DNA of 64,000 nucleotides from CAWKOH01 sp963851245. GTDB taxonomy: Bacteria > Actinomycetota > Acidimicrobiia > Acidimicrobiales > Palsa-688. The notes beneath the pieces are model-generated. The model saw only the letters and a program-made list of their open reading frames with translations, did no database searches and was not told the origin of the DNA. Within the stretch, counting starts at the first letter, position 1. Each line of letters starts with the position of its first letter. The stretch is taken from the NCBI GenBank assembly GCA_963851245.1, contig CAWKOH010000009.1, positions 62,001-126,000 on the forward strand, read 5' to 3'. Both the position numbers and the translations under genes were made by a program. Shown here in pieces: positions 53,065 to 62,160 of this stretch.

Positions 53065-53193
53065 CGATATTTCGCAGGATCGCAACGATGGTCGGCTTTT
53101 TTCCACGACCTATGTTGCGTTGTGTGGATCTGTCCGGCCCGGACTGTTGGCGGGAGGCCCGAACGCTTCGCCTCATCCAGCCCCTCCGGCCCG

Positions 53194-53616
53194 CTATGAC
53201 CTCGGCTCGAGCAGGATGACGGGAATTTCGCGAATCCCTTTGGTCTTGTCCTCGTATTCGGCGAATCCGGGCATGGCGGCCTTCTGGCGGCCAAAGATCT
53301 CGTCCCTTTCCTTACCCTTGACTTCGCGGGCGGCCACCTTGATCGTGTCGGCACCGACCTCGACCTCCGCATCGGGGTGGGCCATGAGGTTCAGGTACCA
53401 ATGAGGATGGCTCGGGGAGCCCCCCTTGGACCCGAATACGGCGTAAGCGTCGCCCACGGGCAGGTAGGCGAGCGGGCTCACCCGGGTCTTGCCGGTCTTG
53501 GCGCCCTGGTGATGGAGCAACAGCAGGGTGGCGCCCGCGAATCCTCCTCCCACCTTGCCACCGTTGGCCCGGAACTCAGTGATGATCTGGGTGTTGAAGT
53601 CGTTCATGTCCGGCAT
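53194..53616 (-). CDS. Deazaflavin (F420)-dependent nitroreductase-family protein (140 aa)
   Basis: A DDN/F420H2-dependent reductase fold of the split-barrel type: LLLLHHQGAKTGKTRVSPLA, FGSKGGSPSHPHWYLNL and FAEYEDKTKGIREIPVILL are typical. Members reduce quinones or other acceptors with F420H2. ATG 53616 follows AAGGAGATCTC. The alpha/beta hydrolase gene lies 22 bases upstream on the same strand, so both may be co-transcribed. Confidence 0.9.
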   Translation of the reverse strand: MPDMNDFNTQIITEFRANGGKVGGGFAGATLLLLHHQGAKTGKTRVSPLAYLPVGDAYAVFGSKGGSPSHPHWYLNLMAHPDAEVEVGADTIKVAAREVKGKERDEIFGRQKAAMPGFAEYEDKTKGIREIPVILLEPRS

Positions 53617-53638
53617 GAGATCTCCTTGGGTCGCGGAC

Positions 53639-54388
53639 CTACGGCGTGTGCTCGATCAGGAAGTCGCGTACCAGCTTCCCGGTGGATTGGTACCGGTCGA
53701 CACCCGCCCATTCCGCTACCAGCTTGGCGTCCGGGGCGATGTCGGCGATCTCTTCCGCCACAGCCGGGGGATGGAACTCGTCGTGACCGGACAGGACCAG
53801 GAAAGGCACCGGGCAGGACCGTACGTATGAGCGGTCGACGCTGAACACGAAGTCGCCGCCGAACATGTTCTGGCGAAAGCTCGCCAAAGATTGGTCTTCG
53901 ATGTCGTCCCGTCGTGCCGCCAGTTCTTTGGCCCAGCCATCGAACATGGCGACGAACTTGTCCCGATTGTCGGCGGTGAGACCGATGGGGTTCTGTAGAA
54001 CGCCGGCGGTGATCCGTTCCGGGGCCGCCTGGCAGAGGCCGAGCACGTAGGACGAACCGATGCAACCGCCCATGGCGTGAACCCGGTCGAAGCCCAGGTG
54101 ATCTAGGAGAGCCACATGATCAGCCGCGAAAGTGGGCCAACCGTCGGCCGGGCCGACGGGGGCGGTCGACGAACCGGCGTTGCGTTGATCCATGGCGACG
54201 ACGGTGAACCGATCCGCCAGGACATCCCGGGGATCGATCCAGGGCATCGGCTGTCCGGGGGCGGCAGGCGACTCGCGCCACATCTGGGCGACGGAGTTCA
54301 TGCCCCCCGGAGCGAAAAGAACGAGCGGATACCCGCTCCCGTGGACCTCGTAATAGATGGACGCAGCGTCTCTTTCCAGCGTGGGCAC
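53639..54388 (-). CDS. Alpha/beta hydrolase with Cys in the nucleophile elbow (249 aa)
   Basis: Standard alpha/beta hydrolase order: LVLFAPGGMNSV oxyanion strand, VVAMDQRNAGSS, the elbow MGGCIGSSY with Cys replacing the usual Ser (G-x-C-x-G), and LVLSGHDEFHPP with the acid. A late His is present only at the C-terminal end (IEHTP), so triad completeness is unclear. The function is unknown; dienelactone-like cysteine chemistry is possible. It lies upstream of the DDN gene. Confidence 0.8.
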   Translation of the reverse strand: MPTLERDAASIYYEVHGSGYPLVLFAPGGMNSVAQMWRESPAAPGQPMPWIDPRDVLADRFTVVAMDQRNAGSSTAPVGPADGWPTFAADHVALLDHLGFDRVHAMGGCIGSSYVLGLCQAAPERITAGVLQNPIGLTADNRDKFVAMFDGWAKELAARRDDIEDQSLASFRQNMFGGDFVFSVDRSYVRSCPVPFLVLSGHDEFHPPAVAEEIADIAPDAKLVAEWAGVDRYQSTGKLVRDFLIEHTP

Positions 54389-54411
54389 GCCCCCAACCTA
54401 GCCACCCGAGC

Positions 54412-55127
54412 TCAGCTACCTAGCTGCGTCCTGAGATCATCGAGATCAGCTCGCAACCGTTGGACCTCGGAGCGCAACTCAGAGACCTCGTCCTCGAGAG
54501 CCGCCAACCGTCCCGAGGGCGGCCTCTCAGAGCCCGTCTGATCGACAAAGCCGAGACCCGAGTCATATCGCTCTTATCCTCGCGCTCGCTTACCGACCGC
54601 GGCTCGTCGCCGGCGACAGCGCCGGCTACAGCGCCGGCGCCGGCTAGCAACTGAACCCAGCGCTCCTCTTTCTGACCGGGTCGCCGGGGTAGCTTGCGAG
54701 CGAGGGGCTCTGGCCGCCCGGCCAGCCGGTCCAACTCGGCGTCGACCACCGCGATCCCGTCGAAGTCGGCCATGCGCTCGGTCCGCGATCTCAGTTCTCC
54801 CGCCGTCTGCGGGCCGCGGAGGAGAAGCACTCCTACCAGGGCCAGCTCGGTGCTATCCAGGCCCAGCCGCTCTTCCAGCACTTGCCGGTACCTGGTGACA
54901 CTGCGCCCGTGCGAAGGGTGGACGAACCTCACGATGCCGGCGGTCTTGAGGGAGGCCAACGCTCCATCCACGGTCCGCTCGTCGAAATCGACGACGGGGT
55001 CGCGATTCGACGACTGATTGCACGCCAAGAGCAGGGAGTTCATCGTCAGCGGATACTGCTGGGGTGTGGTCAACTGCTTCTCGATCAGCGAACCGACCAC
55101 CCGCCCCTCTTCCGGACTCAGCAGCAC
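54412..55127 (-). pseudogene. YceH/DUF480 family protein, C-terminal frameshift
   Basis: The N-terminal winged-helix pair is intact: VGSLIEKQLTTPQQYPLTMN, ACNQSSNRDPV, then LVGVLLLRGPQTAGELRSR. After an Ala/Gly repeat (AGAGAVAGAVAGDE) the frame shifts near 54565; the expected coiled-coil end (LAALEDEVSELRSEVQRLRA, then DLDDLRTQLG) is in another frame and stops at 54412. As written, the protein ends at 54420 with unrelated residues. DUF480 function is unknown. Confidence 0.75.
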
Positions 55128-55161
55128 GGGGCGATCATAGGGTTCGAATAGGGTTCGATCC

Positions 55162-55260
55162 GTGGGCGGGGTCTCCTTCGACCGAGCGGCATCCTTCTAC
55201 GACGCCACCAGAGGCCTGACCAACACCATCCAATGGTGGGCCTTCGACCTGGTCTCCTGA
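55162..55260 (+). pseudogene. Remnant of a methyltransferase-like gene (32 codons)
   Basis: GTG 55162 reads FDRAASFYDATRGLT, the opening of class I SAM methyltransferases (F-D-x-x-A-x-x-Y-D), then jumps to NTIQWWAFDLVS and stops. Probably another ends-only fragment of a longer gene. It lies between YceH and the sulfurtransferase. Confidence 0.4.
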
Positions 55261-55270
55261 GAGGACGCCC

Positions 55271-56131
55271 TCAGCCCGCCTGGTCCGGACCTGTACCGGT
55301 CTCGACGGGCCGGGCCCGATCATGGCTGTACTGCGACCACGAGCCGGGGTAAAGCCGACCCGCACCCAGACCTGCCAACTCGAGGGCTATCAGGTTGTGA
55401 CAGGCGGTCACACCGGAGCCGCAGTACGAGATCATGGACGCGCCCGCCGGGCCGGCCGCCACACCCACGGACTCGAAGTGCCTTCGCAATATGTCCGCCG
55501 GGAGGAACCGGCCTTCCGCATCCAGGTTGGACCGGCACGGCAGATTGCGGGCTCCGGGAATGTGCCCGGCCCGGGGGTCGACGGGCTCCTCCTGGCCCGT
55601 GAAGCGTTCCGGGGCCCGGGCGTCGATGACGACGTTGTAGGGGTCCGAGGCCTCATCGATGGCCGCCAGGCGTTCCGCCGGCCAGGGAACGACGGTGAAG
55701 GCGGCACCGGACCCGGTCGCAAGGCCGGCCCCGCCTCCTGCGGATGTCACCTCCAGGGGGCCCTGGTACGACTGGATCCCCCCGTCGAGCAGGGCTGCGT
55801 CGTGGCCGGTCACGCGGAGCATCCAGACCAAGCGGGCGGCGATGACGCCGCCCTGGTCGTCGTAGGCCACCACGATGGTGTCGTCGCCGATACCCAGACC
55901 GGACATGCCGTCGGCGAAGGTGGCCGGGTCGGGAAGGGGATGGCGGCCGCCTGCCGGGCTGGCCGGACCGGCGAGCCAGCGGTCCAGATCGACGAACACA
56001 GCGCCCGGGATATGACCTTCGTCGTAGGCGTCGCGACCCGAACGGCCGTCCAGATACCAGCGCACATCGGCGAGGACCACCTGCACCGACCGCCCGGTAA
56101 CCCACGACCACTGGACCACGGGAGGGATCAC
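55271..56131 (-). CDS. Thiosulfate/3-mercaptopyruvate sulfurtransferase, two rhodanese domains (286 aa)
   Basis: Two rhodanese modules: the first with LADVRWYLDGRSGRDAYDEG and HIPGAVFVDLD (no catalytic Cys), the second with VVIDARAPERFTG, HIPGARNLP and active-site SYCGSGVTACHN. C-G-S-G-V-T/S points to mercaptopyruvate or thiosulfate as sulfur donor. GTG 56131 start. The mismatch glycosylase lies upstream on the same strand. Confidence 0.9.
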   Translation of the reverse strand: MIPPVVQWSWVTGRSVQVVLADVRWYLDGRSGRDAYDEGHIPGAVFVDLDRWLAGPASPAGGRHPLPDPATFADGMSGLGIGDDTIVVAYDDQGGVIAARLVWMLRVTGHDAALLDGGIQSYQGPLEVTSAGGGAGLATGSGAAFTVVPWPAERLAAIDEASDPYNVVIDARAPERFTGQEEPVDPRAGHIPGARNLPCRSNLDAEGRFLPADILRRHFESVGVAAGPAGASMISYCGSGVTACHNLIALELAGLGAGRLYPGSWSQYSHDRARPVETGTGPDQAG

Positions 56132-56172
56132 GGCCCGACGGTAGCGAAAACGCCACGGCCGGCGCGAGCCGT

Positions 56173-56718
56173 CTACGACGGGCGAAAGGCGGCCTCTCGT
56201 AACTCGGCGAACAGCGAGACCATCTCAGGTAACTGGTAGCGGGCCTGCAGGCCGCTCGGATTGGGGAGCACCCACAACCCGGACCCGGCCAGTTCGTGCG
56301 ACTGGCGACCGATCGTCGATCCCGGGCGTCTGAAGGCTGTCCGGTACGCCTGAACGCCCAGCACGGCAACCCACGACGGCTTCCAGCGCTCCGCCTTTTT
56401 CTCCAGGAGAACGGCGCCTTCTCGGAGCTCGTCGGACCGTATGTCTGACGCCGCCCGAGAGGTACGGTCGACCAGGTTGGTGATGCCGAGCCGGTAGTCG
56501 AGGAGGGTCCGCTGCTCCGCCGGAGACAGGAGACGGTCGGTGAATCCCGCTCCGTGCAGGGCCTTCCAGAATCGATTCCCCGGGCGGGCGAAGTGCTGGC
56601 CGAGCTGGCCCGAGACAGAGCCGGGGTTGATGCCGCAGAACAGAACGCGCAACCCCGGGGAGACGATATCGGGGACGTCGGGCACCGTCACGCCGGCCAC
56701 GATAGGCACCGGACCCAA
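56173..56718 (-). CDS. mug: Mismatch-specific DNA glycosylase, MUG/TDG family (181 aa)
   Basis: Motif 1 VLFCGINPGSVSGQLGQHFA (G-I-N-P-G) and motif 2 LPNPSGLQARYQ are those of the MUG/TDG branch, which removes uracil or thymine opposite guanine. The middle helix GITNLVDRTSRAASDI is also typical. ATG 56718 start. It is divergent from the serine hydrolase at 56790. Confidence 0.92.
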   Translation of the reverse strand: MGPVPIVAGVTVPDVPDIVSPGLRVLFCGINPGSVSGQLGQHFARPGNRFWKALHGAGFTDRLLSPAEQRTLLDYRLGITNLVDRTSRAASDIRSDELREGAVLLEKKAERWKPSWVAVLGVQAYRTAFRRPGSTIGRQSHELAGSGLWVLPNPSGLQARYQLPEMVSLFAELREAAFRPS

Positions 56719-56789
56719 CCCGGCAGGCTCTGGAGGAAAGGGGAGCGCGCTACCTTGGTCTCAGATCGTCCGACGTCCGGGGGAAAGAA

Positions 56790-58013
56790 ATGAAAGTCGA
56801 TGCCGACGCCGCCGGGATGGATCCGGACCGCTTGACCCGTATCGACGAGCACCTCCGCGGCCGCTATGTGGAACCGGGGAAGATCGCCGGCTGTCAGGTG
56901 GCGGTGATCCGGCGAGGATCGTTGGCCCACTTCTCCTCGCTCGGCTACGCGGACCGCGAACAGCAGGTGCCGGTGCGGGACGACACCGTCTGGCGCATTT
57001 ATTCGATGACGAAGCCGATCACCGGCGTGGCTCTCATGACTCTCTACGAGCGCGGCCACTTCCAGCTGACCGATCCCGTGTCCCGGTTCATCCCCGAGTG
57101 GACCGGTCTGAAGGTGGCGGAGCCAGGCGAGGGTGGACCTACCGACGTGGCGGATCCCGTTCGCCCGATGGAGGTTCGCGACCTCATGATGCACACGTCC
57201 GGGCTCGGCTACGGGCCCGGGAACGCCGATCTCAACCCGGAACTCATAGGCGGTCGCAACCGGGCCCCTTCGCGACCGGACGACGACCTCGAGACCCTGG
57301 TCTCGCGCCTGGCGTCTACGCCGCTCCGCTTCCACCCGGGCACCCATTGGCTGTACTCGCTCGGGATCGATGTGTGCGGACGCCTGGTGGAGATCTTGTC
57401 GGGCCGTCGCTTCGACGAGTTTCTGTCGTCGGAGATATTCGGGCCTCTGGCCATGGACGACACCGGGTTCCACGTACCCGAAGCCCACGCCGGTCGTTTG
57501 GCGGCCAGCTACGCCCGCAACTCGCGTAAGGAACTGGTCTTGGTCGACGATCCGGCGACCAGCTCTTACCTGGCCCCGCCCACGTTCCTCTCGGGCGGGG
57601 GCGGCCTGGTGTCCACAACCTCGGACTATCTCCGGTTCTGCCAGATGATGCTGGGCGGCGGCGAGCTCGATGGCCGGAGGATCCTCGGTCCCAAGACGGT
57701 CGAGCTCATGACCCTGAACCATCTGCCCGGCGGAGGAGAAATGGCGGACTTCGCCTTACCCGGCAGTTACGGCGAGGTCGGTTTCGACGGTATGGGCTTC
57801 GGTCTGACGATGGCCGTCAACGCAGGGCCGGTAGCGTCAGGAGTGATCGGGTCAAAGGGCGAGTACTCGTGGGGCGGCGCCGCCTCGACCATTTTCTGGG
57901 TTGATCCGGCCGAGGACCTGATCGTGGTCTTCATGACTCAGATCCTGCCCTCGGGGACCTTCAACTTCCGGGGCCAGTTGAAGGCGCTCGTCTATCCGGC
58001 CATCGTGGACTGA
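56790..58013 (+). CDS. Serine hydrolase, beta-lactamase/EstB type (407 aa)
   Basis: A class C-like fold with the nucleophile motif S-M-T-K (RIYSMTKPITG), the Y-S-L motif (HWLYSLGIDVCGRL) and a WGGAASTIFWVDP segment in the K-T-G position. Such proteins usually act as esterases or transacylases. ATG 56790 follows GGGGGAAAGA. It converges on the leucine operon. Confidence 0.88.
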   Translation: MKVDADAAGMDPDRLTRIDEHLRGRYVEPGKIAGCQVAVIRRGSLAHFSSLGYADREQQVPVRDDTVWRIYSMTKPITGVALMTLYERGHFQLTDPVSRFIPEWTGLKVAEPGEGGPTDVADPVRPMEVRDLMMHTSGLGYGPGNADLNPELIGGRNRAPSRPDDDLETLVSRLASTPLRFHPGTHWLYSLGIDVCGRLVEILSGRRFDEFLSSEIFGPLAMDDTGFHVPEAHAGRLAASYARNSRKELVLVDDPATSSYLAPPTFLSGGGGLVSTTSDYLRFCQMMLGGGELDGRRILGPKTVELMTLNHLPGGGEMADFALPGSYGEVGFDGMGFGLTMAVNAGPVASGVIGSKGEYSWGGAASTIFWVDPAEDLIVVFMTQILPSGTFNFRGQLKALVYPAIVD

Positions 58014-58021
58014 TTGCTCGG

Positions 58022-59182
58022 TCAGGTTCGGGCCGGTAGGCCGAGCTCTCTGGCGATAAGCATGCGCTGAACCTCGGAGGTGCCCTCGCCGATCTCGAGG
58101 ATCTTGGCGTCTCGGTAGAAGCGGCCGACGGGAGTCTCGTTCATGAACCCATAACCGCCGAAGATCTGGGTTGCCTCCCGGGCGTTGACCATGGCCGCGT
58201 CGGAGGAGACCAGCTTGGCGATGGCGGCCTCCTTTTTGAACGGTAAGCCCTCGGCCAGGCGGGCGCCGGCGTCCCGATAGGCGAGGCGAGCCGTGTGGGT
58301 GCGGGCCTCCATGTCCGCCAGCTTGAACTGCAGCACCTGGTATTCGCCGATCTTGTGCCCGAAGGCCTCGCGCTGGTCCACGTAGCGCAGGCACTCGTCG
58401 ATGCAGCCCTGGGCCAACCCCACGGACAAGGCCGCGATGGCGATCCGCCCCTCGTCGAGGATACGTAGGAACTGGGCGTAGCCGCGGCCCCGTTCCCCGA
58501 GCAGGTTGGCCCGGGGAACCCGGCACTCGTCGAAGGACAGCTCGCGGGTGTCGGAGGCCAGCCAGCCCACCTTGGAGTACTTCTCCGACACGGTGAGGCC
58601 GGGTGTGCCCGCCGGCACGATAATGGTGGAGATCTCCGGCCGGCCCCCTGGGCTACGGCCCGTCACCGCGGTCACGGTTACCAGGGCTGTGATGTCGGTG
58701 CCGGAGTTGGTGATGAACGACTTGGTCCCATTGATAACCCAGTCCTCGCCGTCGATCCGGGCGGTGGTGCGGGTAGCGCCGGCATCGGACCCACCGCCCG
58801 GCTCGGTCAGACCGAAAGCGCCCAGCGCCTCGCCCCGGCACAGCCGGGGCAGCCACTCCTGCCTTTGGGCCTCCGTTCCGTACCGGTAAATGGGCATGGC
58901 CCCCAGCCCGACCCCCGCCTCGAGGGTGATGGCCACCGAGGAGTCCACCCGGGCCAGCTCTTCCAGGGCCAGGCAGAGAGCCAGGTAGTCGCCTCCCATG
59001 CCGCCGTACTCCTCCGGGAACGGCAGCCCGAACAGACCCATGGCGCCCATAGCCGCCACTATCTGGTACGGGAACTGCTCCCGCTCGTACAGCTCGCCGA
59101 TCACCGGCGCCACTTCGGAGCGGGCGAAGCGCTCTACCGTGGCCCGCAGCTCCTCGTGCTCGGTCGAGAGGCCTACGCTCAC
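58022..59182 (-). CDS. Acyl-CoA dehydrogenase in the leucine operon (386 aa)
   Basis: A flavoprotein acyl-CoA dehydrogenase: GAFGLTEPGGGSDAGATRTT, INGTKSFITNSGTD, DMEARTHTARLAYRDAG and REATQIFGGYGFMNETPVGR. The catalytic Glu is in EIGEGTSEVQRML, the usual position of medium/short-chain enzymes; true isovaleryl-CoA dehydrogenases lack it there and use another Glu. Context suggests isovaleryl-CoA, sequence favours a different acyl-CoA. It is last of four overlapping minus-strand genes; its start overlaps the HMG-CoA lyase stop. Confidence 0.88.
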   Translation of the reverse strand: MSVGLSTEHEELRATVERFARSEVAPVIGELYEREQFPYQIVAAMGAMGLFGLPFPEEYGGMGGDYLALCLALEELARVDSSVAITLEAGVGLGAMPIYRYGTEAQRQEWLPRLCRGEALGAFGLTEPGGGSDAGATRTTARIDGEDWVINGTKSFITNSGTDITALVTVTAVTGRSPGGRPEISTIIVPAGTPGLTVSEKYSKVGWLASDTRELSFDECRVPRANLLGERGRGYAQFLRILDEGRIAIAALSVGLAQGCIDECLRYVDQREAFGHKIGEYQVLQFKLADMEARTHTARLAYRDAGARLAEGLPFKKEAAIAKLVSSDAAMVNAREATQIFGGYGFMNETPVGRFYRDAKILEIGEGTSEVQRMLIARELGLPART

Positions 59183-60078
59183 GAGTCGCCGTCCTCCAAT
59201 GCGCCCCGTTCAAGGGCCCTGACCACCCTGGAGGGACTGGGCCGCCCCAGCCGGGTTGCCATCCAGGCGCTAGTAGACACCAGAGTTTCGAGGTCCACCC
59301 CGGTCTCGATACCGAGCCCATGGAGGAGCCAGACCAGGTCCTCGGTGGCCAGGTTCCCGGTGGCGCTTTCGGCATACGGGCAGCCGCCGAGGCCGCCCGC
59401 GGAGGAGTCGACGGTGCTGACGCCCGCTTCCAGGGCGGCCACGGTGTTCGAGAGTGCCTGACCGTAGGTGTCGTGGAAATGCACGGCCAGCGAGTCTGCG
59501 GGCATGCCGGCTTCGGCCAGCGCACCCAGCAGGTCCAGGACGTGGCCGGGAGTGGCGACCCCGATGGTGTCGGCGACACAGAGCTCGTCGCAGCCCTGCT
59601 CCACTAAACGCCGGGCCACCTCGACGACCTGATTGATGGCGACCACGCCTTCCCACGGGTCGCCGAAGCACATCGAGAGATAGCTGCGGACCCACATGTC
59701 CTCGGCCCGGGCCCGGGCCACCACCGGCGCAAACATTCCCAGAGCCTCGTCGAGAGAGCGATTGAGATTGCGCTTCGAGAAGGCCTCGGTGGCCGCCGCG
59801 AAAACGGCGATGTGGCGGGCACCCGCGGCCCGGGCCCGGTCGAGTCCGGCCAGGTTGGGAACCAGTACCGGGAAGCGGAGAGAGGCCACCTGGGGGAGTC
59901 TCGGGAAGAGTTCCTCTGCGTCCCCGAGCTGGGGAACCCATTTGGGGGACACGAAGCTGGTGGCTTCGATGGTTTGCAGCCCGGCCGAGACCAGGCGTTC
60001 GATGAACTCGAGCTTCACATCGACTGGCACCAACGCCTGTTCGTTTTGCAGCCCGTCGCGGGGACCGACCTCGTACAC
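59179..60078 (-). CDS. mvaB: Hydroxymethylglutaryl-CoA lyase (299 aa)
   Basis: A TIM-barrel lyase: YEVGPRDGLQNE, EATSFVSPKWVPQLGD, FHDTYGQALSNTVAALEAGV and the catalytic cysteine loop GGLGGCPYAESATGNLATED. It cleaves HMG-CoA to acetyl-CoA and acetoacetate, the last step of leucine breakdown. The frame begins at GTG 60078 right at the conserved sequence; family-like residues upstream are in part out of frame, so a few N-terminal residues may be missing. Confidence 0.9.
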   Translation of the reverse strand: MYEVGPRDGLQNEQALVPVDVKLEFIERLVSAGLQTIEATSFVSPKWVPQLGDAEELFPRLPQVASLRFPVLVPNLAGLDRARAAGARHIAVFAAATEAFSKRNLNRSLDEALGMFAPVVARARAEDMWVRSYLSMCFGDPWEGVVAINQVVEVARRLVEQGCDELCVADTIGVATPGHVLDLLGALAEAGMPADSLAVHFHDTYGQALSNTVAALEAGVSTVDSSAGGLGGCPYAESATGNLATEDLVWLLHGLGIETGVDLETLVSTSAWMATRLGRPSPSRVVRALERGALEDGDS

Positions 60079-60132
60079 CGAGCACGCGACCGGGCAGGCC
60101 CCGGCGACTGTGCACGCTCGGCGTGCGTACCG

Positions 60133-62160
60133 TCACGACTCCTCACCGTCGGGTTGGGCGTCCCGTTCGAGCGTGCTGTCCCGGGCAGTGGCGGGCTCAA
60201 TGACGGCCAGGACCTGGTCTACGGCGACGGGATCGCCCCTTTGCACCAGCACCGCTTCGACCTGGCCGTCGATTGTCGCTGTCACCACATGCTCCATTTT
60301 CATGGCCCCGACTGATACCAGGGCCTGCCCGGATATGACGATGTCACCCGGTTTGGCGTGCACTTGAAGGACGGTACCGGGCATCGGGCTGGTCACTGGT
60401 CCGGCTCCCGAGGCGGCCCTGCCAGCCCGGTCGATCGTTTCGCGCCGGCGGCGCAAGCTCCACACATCTCCCCGCCGAGCCAGCCAGACCGCTTCACCGT
60501 CGTCGAACCAGGTGTACGCCACCGTCCAGCCGTCGACCTCGGTGTGAAGCCGGTTCCGTCGTCCGAGGCGGGCCGATGCGGCCACCGGGACGGCATCTTC
60601 GACCTGCACCGTCCCGTTTCCGACGACCACCTCGATTTCCTGGCCGTCGACTTGCCAAGTGCTGCGTCTCGGGGCCGGGCCGCTGAGACGCCAGCTGTCA
60701 CCTGCGAACCACGGGTCGGCCCCGTCGCCGGGCGAGCCCCCGGCCATGCCGTCGAGCAAGGCGGCCGCTGCCAGTACCGGCGCCGGGGCCGGGTCGTCGA
60801 GGAGGCCCGAGGCGATCCGCTCCACCAGGCCGGTGTCCATTTCGGCGGCCCGAACCGCGGGATGATCGGTCAGGCGACGCAGGAAGCCGGTATTGGTAGT
60901 GACCCCGATGATCGTTGTCGAGCCGAGGGCCTGATGGAGCCGCCGCAACGCCTCGCCCCGATCGGCACCCCAGGCCACCACCTTGGCCAGCATCGGGTCG
61001 TAGCTGGTGCCGACGACGGTCCCGGCCCGCAAGGCGGAGTCCACTCTGATCCCCGGCCAGCGCGTGGGCTCGTGCAGGGATCGGATCTTTCCCGAGGCCG
61101 GCAGAAAGCCGCGACGCGGGTCCTCGGCGTATATCCGGGCCTCGATGGCGTGCCCCCTCGGGGTAGGCACCTGGGACTGCTCCGCCCACGGCAGGGGTTC
61201 CCCGGCGGCCACCCGCAGCTGGAGCTCGACCAGGTCCAGACCGAGGACGGCTTCGGTGACGGGGTGCTCCACCTGCAGCCGGGTATTCATTTCCATGAAA
61301 AAGTATTCGAAGGCGTGCTCGCCCGGGACGATGAACTCGACCGTGCCGGCCCCCTGATACCCGCAGGCGACGGCGGCGGCGACCGCACTGGATGACATGG
61401 CCGCCCGGGTCCTGTCGTCGAGCAGGGGTGACGGCGCCTCCTCGACGATCTTCTGGTGCCGCCGTTGCAGGCTGCACTCCCGCTCCCCGAGCGACACCAC
61501 CGTCCCTCGGGCGTCTCCGAAGACCTGAACCTCGATATGTCTCGGACGGGGCACGAACCGCTCCACCAGGAGAGTGCCGTCTCCGAAGGCGGCGACCGCC
61601 TCCCGGCGGGCTTGCCCGATGGCGGTGGGCAGTTCGTCCTCCGAGGCGACCAGATGCATCCCCTTGCCACCTCCGCCTGCTGAAGGCTTGAGGAGGACCG
61701 GTAGCCCTATCTGGCGAGCGGCTTCCGCGAGCTCATCGTCATCGAGGCCGGCTTCGTCCCGGCCGGGGACGACCGGCACGCCGGCCGCGGCCACCATACG
61801 TTTGGCCTTGATCTTGTCGCCCATGGCCTCGATCGCCGAGGGAGGCGGGCCCACGAAGGTGATACCAGCCTCGACGCACGCCCGGGCCAGGGCCGGGTTC
61901 TCGGACAGAAAACCGTAACCGGGGTGGAGGGCGTCGGCTCCGGCCCGCCGGGCGCCGTCGGTCACCGCTTCGACATCCAGGTAAGCCCCGGCAGGCCCTA
62001 TGTACAGGGCATCGTCGGCAAGCTCGGCATGCGTGGCACCCCGGTCGACGTCGGTGTAGATGGCGGCACTGCGGATGCCCAGGTGGCGTAGGGTGCGGAT
62101 GATCCGTACCGCGATCTCCCCCCGGTTGGCCACCAGCACCGTGTCGAACATCGGCCTCAC
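60133..62160 (-). CDS. Methylcrotonyl-CoA carboxylase alpha subunit (biotin carboxylase + biotinyl domain, 675 aa)
   Basis: Biotin carboxylase (FDTVLVANRGEIAVRIIRTL, ATP grasp GGGGKGMHLVASEDEL, EMNTRLQVEHPVTEAVLGLD) followed by the BT-like region and a C-terminal biotinyl domain with AMKMEHVV, the Lys being biotinylated. Together with the beta subunit it carboxylates 3-methylcrotonyl-CoA. GTG 62160 overlaps the beta stop; ATG 62151 is an alternative. Biotin would come from the bioB locus. Confidence 0.92.
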   Translation of the reverse strand: MRPMFDTVLVANRGEIAVRIIRTLRHLGIRSAAIYTDVDRGATHAELADDALYIGPAGAYLDVEAVTDGARRAGADALHPGYGFLSENPALARACVEAGITFVGPPPSAIEAMGDKIKAKRMVAAAGVPVVPGRDEAGLDDDELAEAARQIGLPVLLKPSAGGGGKGMHLVASEDELPTAIGQARREAVAAFGDGTLLVERFVPRPRHIEVQVFGDARGTVVSLGERECSLQRRHQKIVEEAPSPLLDDRTRAAMSSSAVAAAVACGYQGAGTVEFIVPGEHAFEYFFMEMNTRLQVEHPVTEAVLGLDLVELQLRVAAGEPLPWAEQSQVPTPRGHAIEARIYAEDPRRGFLPASGKIRSLHEPTRWPGIRVDSALRAGTVVGTSYDPMLAKVVAWGADRGEALRRLHQALGSTTIIGVTTNTGFLRRLTDHPAVRAAEMDTGLVERIASGLLDDPAPAPVLAAAALLDGMAGGSPGDGADPWFAGDSWRLSGPAPRRSTWQVDGQEIEVVVGNGTVQVEDAVPVAASARLGRRNRLHTEVDGWTVAYTWFDDGEAVWLARRGDVWSLRRRRETIDRAGRAASGAGPVTSPMPGTVLQVHAKPGDIVISGQALVSVGAMKMEHVVTATIDGQVEAVLVQRGDPVAVDQVLAVIEPATARDSTLERDAQPDGEES

